From assembly GCA_030146745.1 (NCBI GenBank), contig JASLBD010000398.1:1-8970 (forward strand): a stretch of DNA of 8,970 nucleotides. Reading direction: 5' to 3'. Below, one piece after another: positions 1 through 6,240 of this stretch. The stretch's first letter is position 1, and the number at the start of each line of letters is the position of its first letter. The position numbers and the translations under genes were made by a program. The stretch is from Allosphingosinicella sp. GTDB lineage: Bacteria > Pseudomonadota > Alphaproteobacteria > Sphingomonadales > Sphingomonadaceae. Below the pieces are notes generated by a model. That model saw nothing but the letters and a program-made list of their open reading frames with translations, was not told where the DNA came from and did no database searches.

Positions 1-188
1 TGGTGATCGGGCTGTCGCTCGAGGCCGCGCTCCATCTCAACTCCCCGGCGCTCGGCGGGCTCATCGTGACCGTGGTCGTGCTCGGCATCGCCTTCTTCCT
101 CGTCCGCTACGGAGCGTCCAAGCTCGGCGCCCTCGGCGGCGACCCGGAGGAGCGGGCGGCGCTGAAGGCGGGGGAGACGCTGCCATGA
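1..188 (+). CDS. Phage holin family (holin-X-like) membrane protein, 3' end only
   Basis: This is the C-terminal part of a gene that begins before the window, so the GTG at position 3 should not be read as its start. The visible residues hold one strong membrane helix (LGGLIVTVVVLGIAFFLVRY region) followed by a short charged, Gly/Ala-rich tail ending in GETLP. In sphingomonads a holin-superfamily-III-like small membrane protein commonly sits directly upstream of a DUF3618 gene, and that arrangement is the main reason for the name. The stop codon overlaps the next start as ATGA (185-188), which indicates translational coupling. 'Holin' is a family label here: no lysis genes are visible, and an envelope or stress role is more likely. 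The assignment is moderate because only about 60 residues can be seen. Confidence 0.6.
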   Translation, partial: VIGLSLEAALHLNSPALGGLIVTVVVLGIAFFLVRYGASKLGALGGDPEERAALKAGETLP

Positions 189-568
189 GCGCCAACGAGC
201 TGAGGCTCGCCAGGCAGGAGGCCGAGCTGGCCCGGCGCCGTCTCGCCGCCACCGCGGCCGAGCTCCAGCAGAGGCTGAAGCCCGGAACGATCGCCTCGAG
301 TGCGTGGGCCGGGGTCAAGGACAAGAGCGGGGAGATCGCCGACGACGCGGTCGAGGCGGTCAGGGCGCGGCCGGTCCCGGTCGCCGCGGCGCTCACCATG
401 TTCACGCTTTTCCTCGCCAGGGCGCCGCTCAGGTCGGCCGTATCGCGGCTCTTCTCGGGCCGCGGTGAAGACGAGGATCTGGTCACCGTCCGGGTGGACG
501 AAGGTGACGAAAATTACGACCTGGCGGCCCCGATCGCCGCCAGGACCAGTGAAGGAGCAATTGCATGA
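185..568 (+). CDS. DUF3618 domain protein
   Basis: A 127-residue protein. Its N-terminus (residues 5-32) is a charged, Arg/Ala/Glu-rich helix starting ARQEAELARRRLAATAAELQ, which is the characteristic opening of DUF3618. Residues 60-80, after a RARPVPVAAA stretch, form a short hydrophobic segment that could cross or anchor in the inner membrane. The C-terminal 40 residues are acidic and probably disordered. The start at 185 follows a GGGGGAG Shine-Dalgarno stretch and overlaps the previous stop by four bases; the stop in turn overlaps the next start (ATGA, 565-568). The three genes are therefore almost certainly one transcription unit. The biochemical function of DUF3618 proteins is not known to me. 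Co-occurrence with holin-X-like and YqjD-like proteins suggests a membrane-associated role. Confidence 0.82.
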   Translation: MSANELRLARQEAELARRRLAATAAELQQRLKPGTIASSAWAGVKDKSGEIADDAVEAVRARPVPVAAALTMFTLFLARAPLRSAVSRLFSGRGEDEDLVTVRVDEGDENYDLAAPIAARTSEGAIA

Positions 569-1080
569 CCAGTACCACCGACGATCGGCCGGCTTCGGCC
601 TCGGCCAACAACAGCGGCGCCGGTGCCGACGGCAACGAGGGCTCGGGCGGCCGCACGGCCGCGGCCCGTCAGGCGTTCGAATCCGCGCGCGAACGGACCG
701 CCGCCGCTTATGCGGCCGCCCGGGAGCGCGCCGGCAGCGCCTATGAGACGGCCGGCCGCAAGACCAGCCAGGGCATCGAATCCAACCCCGTCGCAGCGGT
801 CGTCGGCGGGCTCGCCGTCGGGGCCATCGTCGCCGCTTTGCTTCCGCGCACCAGCCGCGAGGAGGAATTGCTCGGAGGCGTCGGCCGCAGGATCAACGAC
901 AGCGCCCGTGAGGCCGCCCGGGCGGCGAAGGAAGCGGGCCGAAGCCAGCTCGACGAGCTCGGCCTCAGCCGCGACGGCCTGCAGAGCAAGCTCAACGAAT
1001 TCACCGACCGCGCGGTCGGTGCCGTCAAGTCCTCCGCGGGAGCCGCCGCCGGCGCCGCCCGCGGCAGCGGCGACGCCTGA
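565..1080 (+). CDS. YqjD/ElaB (DUF883)-like membrane-anchored protein
   Basis: A 171-residue protein. Residues 1-30 are a low-complexity Ser/Asn/Gly region. Residues 31-70 are an Ala/Arg/Glu-rich amphipathic helix. Residues 74-93 (NPVAAVVGGLAVGAIVAALL) form a glycine-zipper-like hydrophobic segment, followed by an Arg and more charged helix. A central or C-terminal 'NP-AAxxxGxxxG' hydrophobic helix preceded by a long charged helix is the layout of the DUF883/YqjD group of inner-membrane, ribosome-associated stationary-phase proteins in enterobacteria. Here the helix lies mid-protein and about 75 further residues follow, so this is similarity of design and not a firm family assignment. It is the last gene of a three-gene coupled set. 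A 56-base gap separates it from the next gene. Confidence 0.6.
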   Translation: MTSTTDDRPASASANNSGAGADGNEGSGGRTAAARQAFESARERTAAAYAAARERAGSAYETAGRKTSQGIESNPVAAVVGGLAVGAIVAALLPRTSREEELLGGVGRRINDSAREAARAAKEAGRSQLDELGLSRDGLQSKLNEFTDRAVGAVKSSAGAAAGAARGSGDA

Positions 1081-1136
1081 GGCGGGCAGCGCTCCGGGAG
1101 CTTCAGGCTTTCGGGGCGCGCCGCTTTGCAAGCCTT

Positions 1137-1352
1137 ATGAGCAAGCTCCACCTCGTCTTCGGCGGCCGGGTCAAGGATCCCCAGGGAACCGACTTCGACC
1201 TCTCGACGGTCGATCTCGTCGGCCTCTTCCCCGATTATGCAAGCGCCCTCGACGCCTGGCGCGGCAACGCCCAGCGCACCGTCGACGACGCCGAGATGAA
1301 ATATGTCGTCGTCCATCTGCACCGGCTGCTCGAGCCCGAGCTGAAGGAATGA
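1137..1352 (+). CDS. DUF4170 domain protein
   Basis: A 71-residue soluble protein beginning MSKLHLVFGGRVKDP and ending HLHRLLEPELKE. The 'KLHLVFGG', 'DLVGLFPDYASALDAWRGNAQ' and 'YVVVHLHRLL' blocks are the recognisable signature of the small alphaproteobacterial DUF4170 family, and the length fits the full family length. The fold is probably a small alpha/beta domain. No catalytic motif is evident and the function is unknown. The ATG at 1137 gives the standard family N-terminus. There is no convincing Shine-Dalgarno sequence in front of it, so it may be weakly translated or coupled to the upstream unit. The gene is followed at once by the large inverted repeat at 1355-1525. Confidence 0.85.
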   Translation: MSKLHLVFGGRVKDPQGTDFDLSTVDLVGLFPDYASALDAWRGNAQRTVDDAEMKYVVVHLHRLLEPELKE

Positions 1353-1354
1353 TT

Positions 1355-1525
1355 GCCTCCCCATCCTCCGCAGCATGGGGAGGGGGACCATGCGAAGCAT
1401 GGTGGAGGGGTAGCCGGCTCGGGACCCGGTAGGTTCACCCCCGACCCTCGGGCGGCTGTGCCCTCTACCCCTCCACCACCTTCGGTGGTCCCCCTCCCCA
1501 CCCGCTTCGCGGCTCTGGGGAGGCA
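1355..1525. repeat. Composite intergenic inverted repeat (REP-like), about 60-base arms
   Basis: Two imperfect inverted arms (about 1355-1412 and 1465-1525) are separated by about 50 bases. Each arm carries two small hairpins. The left arm has CCTCCCCA/TGGGGAGG (1356-1363 with 1376-1383) and ACCATGC-GAA-GCATGGT (1387-1403). The right arm has CCTCCCCA/TGGGGAGG (1493-1500 with 1516-1523, enclosing CCGC-TTC-GCGG) and ACCACC-TTC-GGTGGT (1475-1489). Where the arms differ, both sides of the small stems differ together, so each hairpin stays paired. GC-rich elements of this GGGGAGG/GGTGGAGGGG type recur between genes in sphingomonads and related alphaproteobacteria, from memory. A six-T run lies 17 bases past the right arm, too far for a classical terminator. 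Confidence 0.75.
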
Positions 1526-1570
1526 GGATTCGCAGCCGGTTTTTTCTGGGGCTAAGTCGTTGATTTTGTT

Positions 1571-1623
1571 GGCGCTCCGCGAGTGCCGAGCGCCGCGATT
1601 GTACAGCCAATTGGCACAATCGC
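1571..1623. terminator. Two abutting hairpins after the minus-strand membrane protein gene
   Basis: GGCGCTC (1571-1577) pairs perfectly with GAGCGCC (1588-1594) around a 10-base loop. Directly next to it GCGATTGT (1595-1602) pairs with ACAATCGC (1616-1623), enclosing the palindrome GCCAATTGGC (1606-1615). They lie 17 bases beyond the stop codon of the minus-strand gene ending at 1640, so in that direction they are well placed to terminate or stabilise the sigma/anti-sigma transcript. No T-run follows on the minus strand, so an intrinsic terminator is not proven. An RNA-stability element or a REP-like unit are alternatives. Confidence 0.4.
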
Positions 1624-1639
1624 AAACCCCGGAATTGGA

Positions 1640-2212
1640 TCACTCATCGGCCGCCCTGTACTCGGCGAGAAGGCGCTCGGCGGCCTCGCGTTCGCGCCGT
1701 ATCTGGCGGCTACGCCATTCGGACCAGACCGCCACCGCAACGGCCGTCCCGCCCCAGGCGGCGGACAGCAGGGCCGTTTCATGCAAGCCCGTCTGCCCGA
1801 GAGCATGAAACAGCCAAAGGGCCGCGCAGCAACCGAACAGGATCCACGCGCCCCAGCGCCAGCGGGCGACTGCGCGCTCGAGTTCGTCCAGGTTACGCTG
1901 GCTGCGTTGCAGCGTCCCGAACGGCCCTTCCTCGAGCGGGGAAGCCGAGGCCGGTCGCATGGCCAGAAGACTCAGCGCGGTCGCGCACAGCAATGCGACT
2001 GAAGCAAGGGCGAAGAGAGCGTTTCCGTCCGTCGCAGCCTGCCAGCCGCACCAGATCGCGGTGACGAACGCGACCGCGCCGCCGACCGCCTCCGCCGCCA
2101 GCAGAAGCCGAAGGCGGCGTTTGCGCCGCTCCAGATTTTCCAGCATTCGGCCGGGATCGATATCGCCGTTCCGCCAGTCGGCCTTCAGCTCGTCGAGAAA
2201 CTGATCATTCAT
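1640..2212 (-). CDS. Four-helix membrane protein, probable anti-sigma factor
   Basis: A 190-residue protein. The cytoplasmic N-terminus (residues 1-33; MNDQFLDELKADWRNGDIDP, then an Arg-rich ERRKRRLR) is followed by hydrophobic helices at about 34-58, 64-85, 119-138 and 145-164. A charged helix joins the two pairs and a charged C-terminal helix follows (166-190). The start codon overlaps the last eight bases of the sigma factor gene (ATGAATGA, 2205-2212), so the two are translated together. A membrane protein co-translated directly behind an ECF sigma factor is typically its anti-sigma factor, with the N-terminal segment holding the sigma. No zinc-binding HxxxCxxC (ZAS) motif and no FecR-like region can be seen, so this would be a different anti-sigma type. 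The role rests on position; the membrane topology is read from the sequence. Confidence 0.65.
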   Translation of the reverse strand: MNDQFLDELKADWRNGDIDPGRMLENLERRKRRLRLLLAAEAVGGAVAFVTAIWCGWQAATDGNALFALASVALLCATALSLLAMRPASASPLEEGPFGTLQRSQRNLDELERAVARWRWGAWILFGCCAALWLFHALGQTGLHETALLSAAWGGTAVAVAVWSEWRSRQIRREREAAERLLAEYRAADE

Positions 2213-2684
2213 GGTCGAGCATCGCCTTCAGTTGGGCCTTGGCGCGGTTAACTCTTACCGCCACGTTCGACGTGGTTATGCCGAGCGCCTCGGCGATTTC
2301 CGGGTAGCTTAATTCCTCGAGGACAAGCATCATGACCTGCCGGTACGGCAGCGGCAGCCGCCGGATCGCGGCAATCAGCTGTGCCGAGCGCTCCGAAGCA
2401 AGCAGCGTCTGCTCCGGCGTCGGCACCAGCGTTTCTTGCCCTGGAGCCGGCGCCTTCTTGTCCGCCACCCGCTTGACGACGTGGCTGACTCCGCGGTTGT
2501 GTGCGATCCGGAAGATGAACGGCGCGATCCGTTGCGGATCCTTCAGGGCGGGAAGTGCGCCGTGGATCGCAATCAGGATATCCTGCAGCAAGTCCTCCTG
2601 CAGCGTCGGATCCGCCTCATAGGCCGAAGCGACGCGCGCGAGGGCGCGCCCATAGGCGCCGATGATCTCCTGGAGGCCCATCAT
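2205..2684 (-). CDS. ECF-type RNA polymerase sigma-70 family sigma factor
   Basis: A 159-residue protein, the usual size of a minimal ECF sigma factor. Region 2 spans about residues 10-75, with LQEDLLQDILIAIH and the region 2.4-like FIFRIAHNRGVSHVVKR that would read the -10 element. A Pro-rich linker (76-95) follows. Region 4 (about 99-155) has LPLPYRQVMMLVLEELSYPEIAEALGIT and SNVAVRVNRAKAQLK, the helix-turn-helix that contacts the -35 element. The start is one of two consecutive ATGs (2684 or 2681), without a strong Shine-Dalgarno. It is encoded divergently from the membrane protein/receptor/transferase run and shares a 203-base promoter region with it. That makes control of that run plausible but unproven. 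No FecI-specific feature is evident. Confidence 0.92.
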   Translation of the reverse strand: MMGLQEIIGAYGRALARVASAYEADPTLQEDLLQDILIAIHGALPALKDPQRIAPFIFRIAHNRGVSHVVKRVADKKAPAPGQETLVPTPEQTLLASERSAQLIAAIRRLPLPYRQVMMLVLEELSYPEIAEALGITTSNVAVRVNRAKAQLKAMLDHE

Positions 2685-2716
2685 TGCGCGCGTTTAGTCT
2701 CGGGCGGCGAAGGAAA

Positions 2717-2749
2717 CTTACAAAAACTTTTTTCCGGCGATTCTGTAAG
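2717..2749. promoter_or_regulatory. Possible divergent promoter element: inverted TGTAAG pair
   Basis: CTTACA (2717-2722) and TGTAAG (2744-2749) form an inverted pair with a 21-base AT-rich spacer containing A and T runs (AAAAACTTTTTT). Read outward, each strand carries TGTAAG pointing at one of the two divergent genes, the sigma factor on one side and the small membrane protein on the other. This symmetric placement fits either a pair of ECF-type -35 elements for divergent, autoregulated promoters or an operator. Matching -10 elements are not clear on either side, so the call is tentative. Confidence 0.3.
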
Positions 2750-2834
2750 CATCGGAAGCCTTTCCCGGACTGATGGGCGTCAGAAGCAAGACGGCTGGCC
2801 GATGCCGCTCCGGGCGAGGGTGTCCCGAACGGCC

Positions 2835-2852
2835 GCGGAGCCTCCGCTCCGC
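2835..2852 (+). other. Hairpin in the 5' leader of the small membrane protein gene
   Basis: GCGGAG (2835-2840) pairs perfectly with CTCCGC (2847-2852) around the six-base loop CCTCCG. It lies 35 bases before the start codon at 2888 and upstream of the GGAAAGGAA ribosome binding site (2875-2883). It may be only a GC-rich coincidence, but it would fold in the leader RNA. Confidence 0.3.
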
Positions 2853-2887
2853 CCCTCGCGCCGACCGACGAACGGAAAGGAACGAAC

Positions 2888-3163
2888 ATGTTTCGCGACA
2901 GGAAGAAGCTGATTGCAGCCATCGTCGTGGGTGCGCTGGTCCTGGCCTGGGTGGGCGTGATCGGCGCCTCGCTCCTGCTCGATCTCAGCAAGGGCCAGAA
3001 GGTGGCGATGGTCGTGGGACTCGCGGTCGCCACGGAGATCGCCTTGTGGGTCGGCGGCGTGCTCCTCGGGATCACGGCGCTCGCGCGGATCCACGGCTGG
3101 TTGCGGCTCCGCTGGTCCGGGAAGGGTTCGCAGCGGGAAAGCTCGGCTTCCAAAGCACGCTGA
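2888..3163 (+). CDS. Small two-helix membrane protein, function unknown
   Basis: A 91-residue protein with a positively charged N-terminus (MFRDRKKL), hydrophobic helices at about 8-31 and 38-66, and a basic, Ser-rich tail. The first helix has the Gly/Val/Ala pattern of an inner-membrane span. By the positive-inside rule both ends probably face the cytoplasm. The start is well supported by a GGAAAGGAA Shine-Dalgarno five bases ahead. I do not recognise a family. It is the first gene downstream of the region shared with the divergent sigma factor and lies 50 bases ahead of the TonB-dependent receptor, so it is probably co-transcribed with receptor and transferase. A part in receptor signalling, or simply membership of the sigma regulon, are both open. 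Confidence 0.72.
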   Translation: MFRDRKKLIAAIVVGALVLAWVGVIGASLLLDLSKGQKVAMVVGLAVATEIALWVGGVLLGITALARIHGWLRLRWSGKGSQRESSASKAR

Positions 3164-3213
3164 GTCGGCTTGGCGCCGATCGGTGCGGCGCAGCTTCATC
3201 GAAGGACGGAAGA

Positions 3214-5139
3214 ATGAAGATGATCGGCATGGCGCGCGCCGCCGGTGCGGCCGCTGCGCTGGCCGCGACCGCACCCGCGGTCGCGCAGCGTACCAACGAG
3301 AATGCGGCGGCCAGGGCCGAGGATGCGTTCGGCACTTCGATCGGCGGCGAGCAGATCGGCATTTACAGCCCGGGATTCGTCCGCGGCTTTTCGGCGACGG
3401 AAGCCGGCAATATCCGACTCGACGGACTCTATATCGACCAGCAGGCCGCCTTCACGGACCGGCTGGTCGGCGGTCTCCAGATGCGCGTCGGGCTGTCCGC
3501 GCAAAGCTATCCCTTCCCGGCGCCGACGGGAATCGCCGACTTCACCCTTCGCCTCCCCGGGGCCGAGCGGGTCGTCTCCACGCAGGTTCGCTACGGTCCC
3601 TTCGGCGGAGTGGCCGGCGAGGTCGATGCGCAAATCCCTCTCACCAAAGAGCTGAGCTTGGGAGTCGGGGTGGGCGTTTCGGCCGACCAGAACCATTTCG
3701 GCGGGACCCCGCTCTACATCTCCAACGCCGCCATGCTCCGTTGGCGCCCCTCGGCCAAGGTCGAGATCATCCCCTTCTGGAGTCGACTCACCGTGCGCAG
3801 CGAGGAACCCGCACCCTTGCTCTTCACCGACGATCAGAGGCTTCCGCCACGAGTGCCGCGGAAGGTTCTGCTCGGTCAGCCGTGGGCGGAGAATCGCGGC
3901 AATACCGGCAACTCGGGAATCATCGGCCGCTATCAGTCGGGTAACTGGACCGTGCGCGCCGGACTGTTCCACTCGGTTTTCGATTACGACCGGTCATTCG
4001 CACAGCTGTTCCTAGGAGTCCGGCCGGACGGTAATGCGCTCGAGGCGGTGATCGCCGACCCCAAGCGGCGCTTTTCCTCGGTGAGCGGAGAGGTGCGGCT
4101 GTCCCGAAAGCATGGCGAGGGCGACCGTCTGCACACCGTCCACCTGGCCGTGCGCGGGCGCAAGCGCAGCCGCCACTACGGCGGCAGCCAGCTTCTCCCG
4201 CTTGGAGCGCATTCCATCGACAAGCCCGTCCTCTTCCCCGAGCCCGACTTTTCGTTCGGACCGCAGACCCGCGACAATGTCGAGCAGCTCACCGCGGGGA
4301 TTGCCTATGAAGGACGCTGGCGCAACGTCGGCGAACTGAGCCTGGGCATCCAGAAGACGGATTACAGCAAGAAAGTGACCACGCCTGCCGGTCCTCTGCC
4401 GGCTTCGACGGACCGGCCCTGGCTGTTCAATGGAACGGTCGCCGCCTATCTCTCGCCCAAGGTCGCCCTCTACGCCGGGTACACGCGCGGCCTGGAAGAA
4501 AGCCCGGTCGCGCCCGACATCGCAATCAACAAGGACGAGGCGCCGCCAGCGATCCGCACGCGTCAGGTCGACGCCGGCATCCGATGGACGATCAAGCCGG
4601 GCCTGAGGCTCGTCGCCGGCCTCTTCGAGGTCACCAAGCCCTATTACAATCTCGATCCGAGCCGGGTCTTCACCCGCCTCGGCGAGATCCGCCACCGCGG
4701 CGCCGAATTCTCCCTGGCCGGCCAGGTGACGCCGGGGCTCATCGCGGTACTGGGAACGGCGCTGATCGACGCCGAGCTCTCGGGCCCGGCGGTCGAGAGC
4801 GGCGCTCTCGGCCGCCGGCCGGTGGCGAGCTTCCGCCGGCTGTCCAACGCGATCATCGAATATCGTCCGCCCGCCTTCAACGTGCTCTCGGTCGACTTGC
4901 TGGTGGAATCCACCTCGGACCGGATCGCGAGCTTCGACGGGTCCGTGCGCATCCCGGCTCGGGAGATCATCTCCCTGGGAGGACGCTATCGCTTCAAGAT
5001 GGGCGACACGTCGGCGACGCTGCGCGCCCAGATCGCCAACATCTTCGACAATTTCGGCTACTCCAACGGGGCGAGCGGAGTCTTCCTGTACAATTTGCCG
5101 CGGCGGTTCACGCTGTCGCTCACCGCCGACTTCCGATGA
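3214..5139 (+). CDS. TonB-dependent outer membrane receptor with short plug
   Basis: A 641-residue outer-membrane receptor for energised uptake of a siderophore-like or other large ligand. Residues 1-24 are a signal peptide (basic start, Ala-rich core, APAVA cleavage site). The plug follows: GIYSPGFVRGFSATEAGNIRL at 49-69 and the DGLYID strand are the typical 'VRGF...R.DG' plug core, and YGPFGGVAGEVDAQIP matches the end of the plug domain. The rest is a beta-barrel of alternating strands ending LTLSL-type with a terminal aromatic (TADFR). Only about 30 residues lie between the signal peptide and the VRGF core, so the N-terminal plug strands and an obvious TonB box seem to be missing. There is no STN signalling domain. 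I chose the ATG at 3214 because GAAGGA (3201-3206) precedes it and a signal peptide follows; ATGs at 3220 and 3229 are alternatives. Its stop overlaps the transferase start. Confidence 0.88.
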   Translation: MKMIGMARAAGAAAALAATAPAVAQRTNENAAARAEDAFGTSIGGEQIGIYSPGFVRGFSATEAGNIRLDGLYIDQQAAFTDRLVGGLQMRVGLSAQSYPFPAPTGIADFTLRLPGAERVVSTQVRYGPFGGVAGEVDAQIPLTKELSLGVGVGVSADQNHFGGTPLYISNAAMLRWRPSAKVEIIPFWSRLTVRSEEPAPLLFTDDQRLPPRVPRKVLLGQPWAENRGNTGNSGIIGRYQSGNWTVRAGLFHSVFDYDRSFAQLFLGVRPDGNALEAVIADPKRRFSSVSGEVRLSRKHGEGDRLHTVHLAVRGRKRSRHYGGSQLLPLGAHSIDKPVLFPEPDFSFGPQTRDNVEQLTAGIAYEGRWRNVGELSLGIQKTDYSKKVTTPAGPLPASTDRPWLFNGTVAAYLSPKVALYAGYTRGLEESPVAPDIAINKDEAPPAIRTRQVDAGIRWTIKPGLRLVAGLFEVTKPYYNLDPSRVFTRLGEIRHRGAEFSLAGQVTPGLIAVLGTALIDAELSGPAVESGALGRRPVASFRRLSNAIIEYRPPAFNVLSVDLLVESTSDRIASFDGSVRIPAREIISLGGRYRFKMGDTSATLRAQIANIFDNFGYSNGASGVFLYNLPRRFTLSLTADFR

Positions 5140-5951
5140 TTCCTTCTTCTTTTCCGGACGGCGGGGCGTTTTACTTTTGCAGCGTTGCCGCCGTCCGCCC
5201 CATCCTCCCAAGGCTGCACACCTTTCTCAACGTCGACGAGAGGGTGCGCCTTGGCAGCTACCGTCGGGAGCCGGACCGGGAGCGCTTCGCCCTCGGGCGG
5301 GCGCTGCTGCGGCTGTTCGCCGGCCGCATCCTGAACGCGGAGCCCTACGCCGTGTCGTTGCATTTCACCTCCACGGGTAAGCCGGTCATTTGCAGCGGCG
5401 GGCTCCACGTGAACGTCAGTCATAGTGGAGATGTCGTCGCGCTGGCCTTCGCCGACCGGGCGGTCGGCATCGACGTCGAAGCGATTGCCGAAATCGTCCC
5501 CCTCGAGGCGGCGACCATAGCCTTTTCGCCCACCGAGCGCGCCCGGCTGGCGCGCTTGGCGGGCGATGAGCGGCGGCAAATGTTCTACGAGATATGGACT
5601 CGCAAGGAAGCACTGCTGAAGGCCGACGGACGAGGCCTCCACGACGATCTTACCTCCCTGGAGACGATGCGGGACGATGGATCATGGCGTACCTCCGTGT
5701 CGCTGGGAGGTGCGACGTTCGCGGTGACCGCGATCGCCGCGCCGCCGGGCGCGATCGCGGCCGCGGCGTCTTCAGGCTGCCTCGGACGGATCGAGCCGAC
5801 CGTCCTCACAGCCGAGCATGTCCGGATTCTGGCCGCGAGATCCTTCGAGGGGAGCCGCGCCGCCTCCGGGCGGGTCAGATCGCCCCGGTCCCTGCCCCGG
5901 GAGGCCGCTTCTTGGACGACGCCGGCAGCGAACGCTGCGCGGTGCGGATGA
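5136..5951 (+). CDS. Sfp-type 4'-phosphopantetheinyl transferase
   Basis: A 271-residue enzyme that moves the phosphopantetheine arm of coenzyme A onto a serine of carrier proteins, converting an apo-synthetase to its active form. The family motifs are clear: an RFALGRALLR block at 51-59, NVSHSGD at 93-99, the magnesium-binding GIDVE at 111-115 (Asp113, Glu115) and WTRKEALLKADGRGL from 154 (Trp154, Lys157, Glu158). The ATG at 5136 overlaps the receptor stop by four bases, which couples the two genes; the start has no separate strong ribosome binding site. Its likely substrate is the NRPS beginning at 8756. The protein is longer than the usual 220-250 residues: the last 25 residues are Ser/Arg/Ala-rich, not family-like, and lie over the 3' end of the convergent regulator gene. 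Confidence 0.93.
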   Translation: MIPSSFPDGGAFYFCSVAAVRPILPRLHTFLNVDERVRLGSYRREPDRERFALGRALLRLFAGRILNAEPYAVSLHFTSTGKPVICSGGLHVNVSHSGDVVALAFADRAVGIDVEAIAEIVPLEAATIAFSPTERARLARLAGDERRQMFYEIWTRKEALLKADGRGLHDDLTSLETMRDDGSWRTSVSLGGATFAVTAIAAPPGAIAAAASSGCLGRIEPTVLTAEHVRILAARSFEGSRAASGRVRSPRSLPREAASWTTPAANAARCG

Positions 5952-6240
5952 CGTCCTGCAGCGTGGTCAAATAAGCGTCGAACGCCGCTCGTCCGCGAGT
6001 CGTAAGGCAATAGGTCGTCTTCGGCTTGCGGCCGACGAACTCCTTCGTCGCTTCGGTATAGCCCGCCTGCTCCAGCACCCTCAGGTGGCTGCTCAAATTG
6101 CCGTCGGTCACCTGCAGATGGTCCCGCAGGAACGAGAATTCCGCATACTCGACCTGGCTCAGCAGAGTGACGATCGCCAGCCGAGTCGTGACGTGGATGA
6201 TTTCGTCGAGTCGATCAGGGACTTTGATGGTCGGAGCCAT
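5875..6240 (-). CDS. Winged-helix transcriptional regulator (HTH_34-like)
   Basis: A 121-residue DNA-binding protein. Residues 15-95 form a winged helix: RLAIVTLLSQVEYAEFSFLRD, then the recognition-helix stretch VTDGNLSSHLRVLEQAGY, then the wing FVGRKPKTTYCLTTRGR. The 'DGNLSSHL...GRKPxTxYxLTxxGR' pattern is the signature of the small HTH_34/ArsR-PadR-like group. A helical segment (about 88-105) may support dimerisation, and the last 18 residues are a basic, Pro/Gly-rich tail. The gene overlaps the upstream membrane protein gene by 26 bases, so the pair is co-translated. This regulator-plus-multispan-protein pairing is common for this group. Its 3' end overlaps the convergent phosphopantetheinyl transferase by 77 bases. 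The ligand is unknown, and control of the NRPS cluster is possible only by position. Confidence 0.88.
   Translation of the reverse strand: MAPTIKVPDRLDEIIHVTTRLAIVTLLSQVEYAEFSFLRDHLQVTDGNLSSHLRVLEQAGYTEATKEFVGRKPKTTYCLTTRGRAAFDAYLTTLQDVIRTAQRSLPASSKKRPPGAGTGAI

Noticed and set aside
1493..1545. Classical intrinsic terminator after the DUF4170 gene
   Set aside because: The T-run at 1540-1545 lies 17 bases beyond the hairpin, too far for a standard rho-independent terminator.
2773..3213. Upstream extension of the receptor reading frame giving a 788-residue protein
   Set aside because: The extension is Arg-rich and low-complexity, overlaps the well-supported 91-residue gene in another frame, and would bury the signal peptide that begins at 3214.
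4584..5135. Upstream extension of the transferase reading frame inside the receptor gene
   Set aside because: This is a shadow of the receptor barrel. The transferase family N-terminus begins at the ATG at 5136.
4012..5211. Long minus-strand frame opposite the receptor gene
   Set aside because: It is an antisense shadow typical of GC-rich coding DNA, with Arg/Gly/Asp-rich sequence and no domain.
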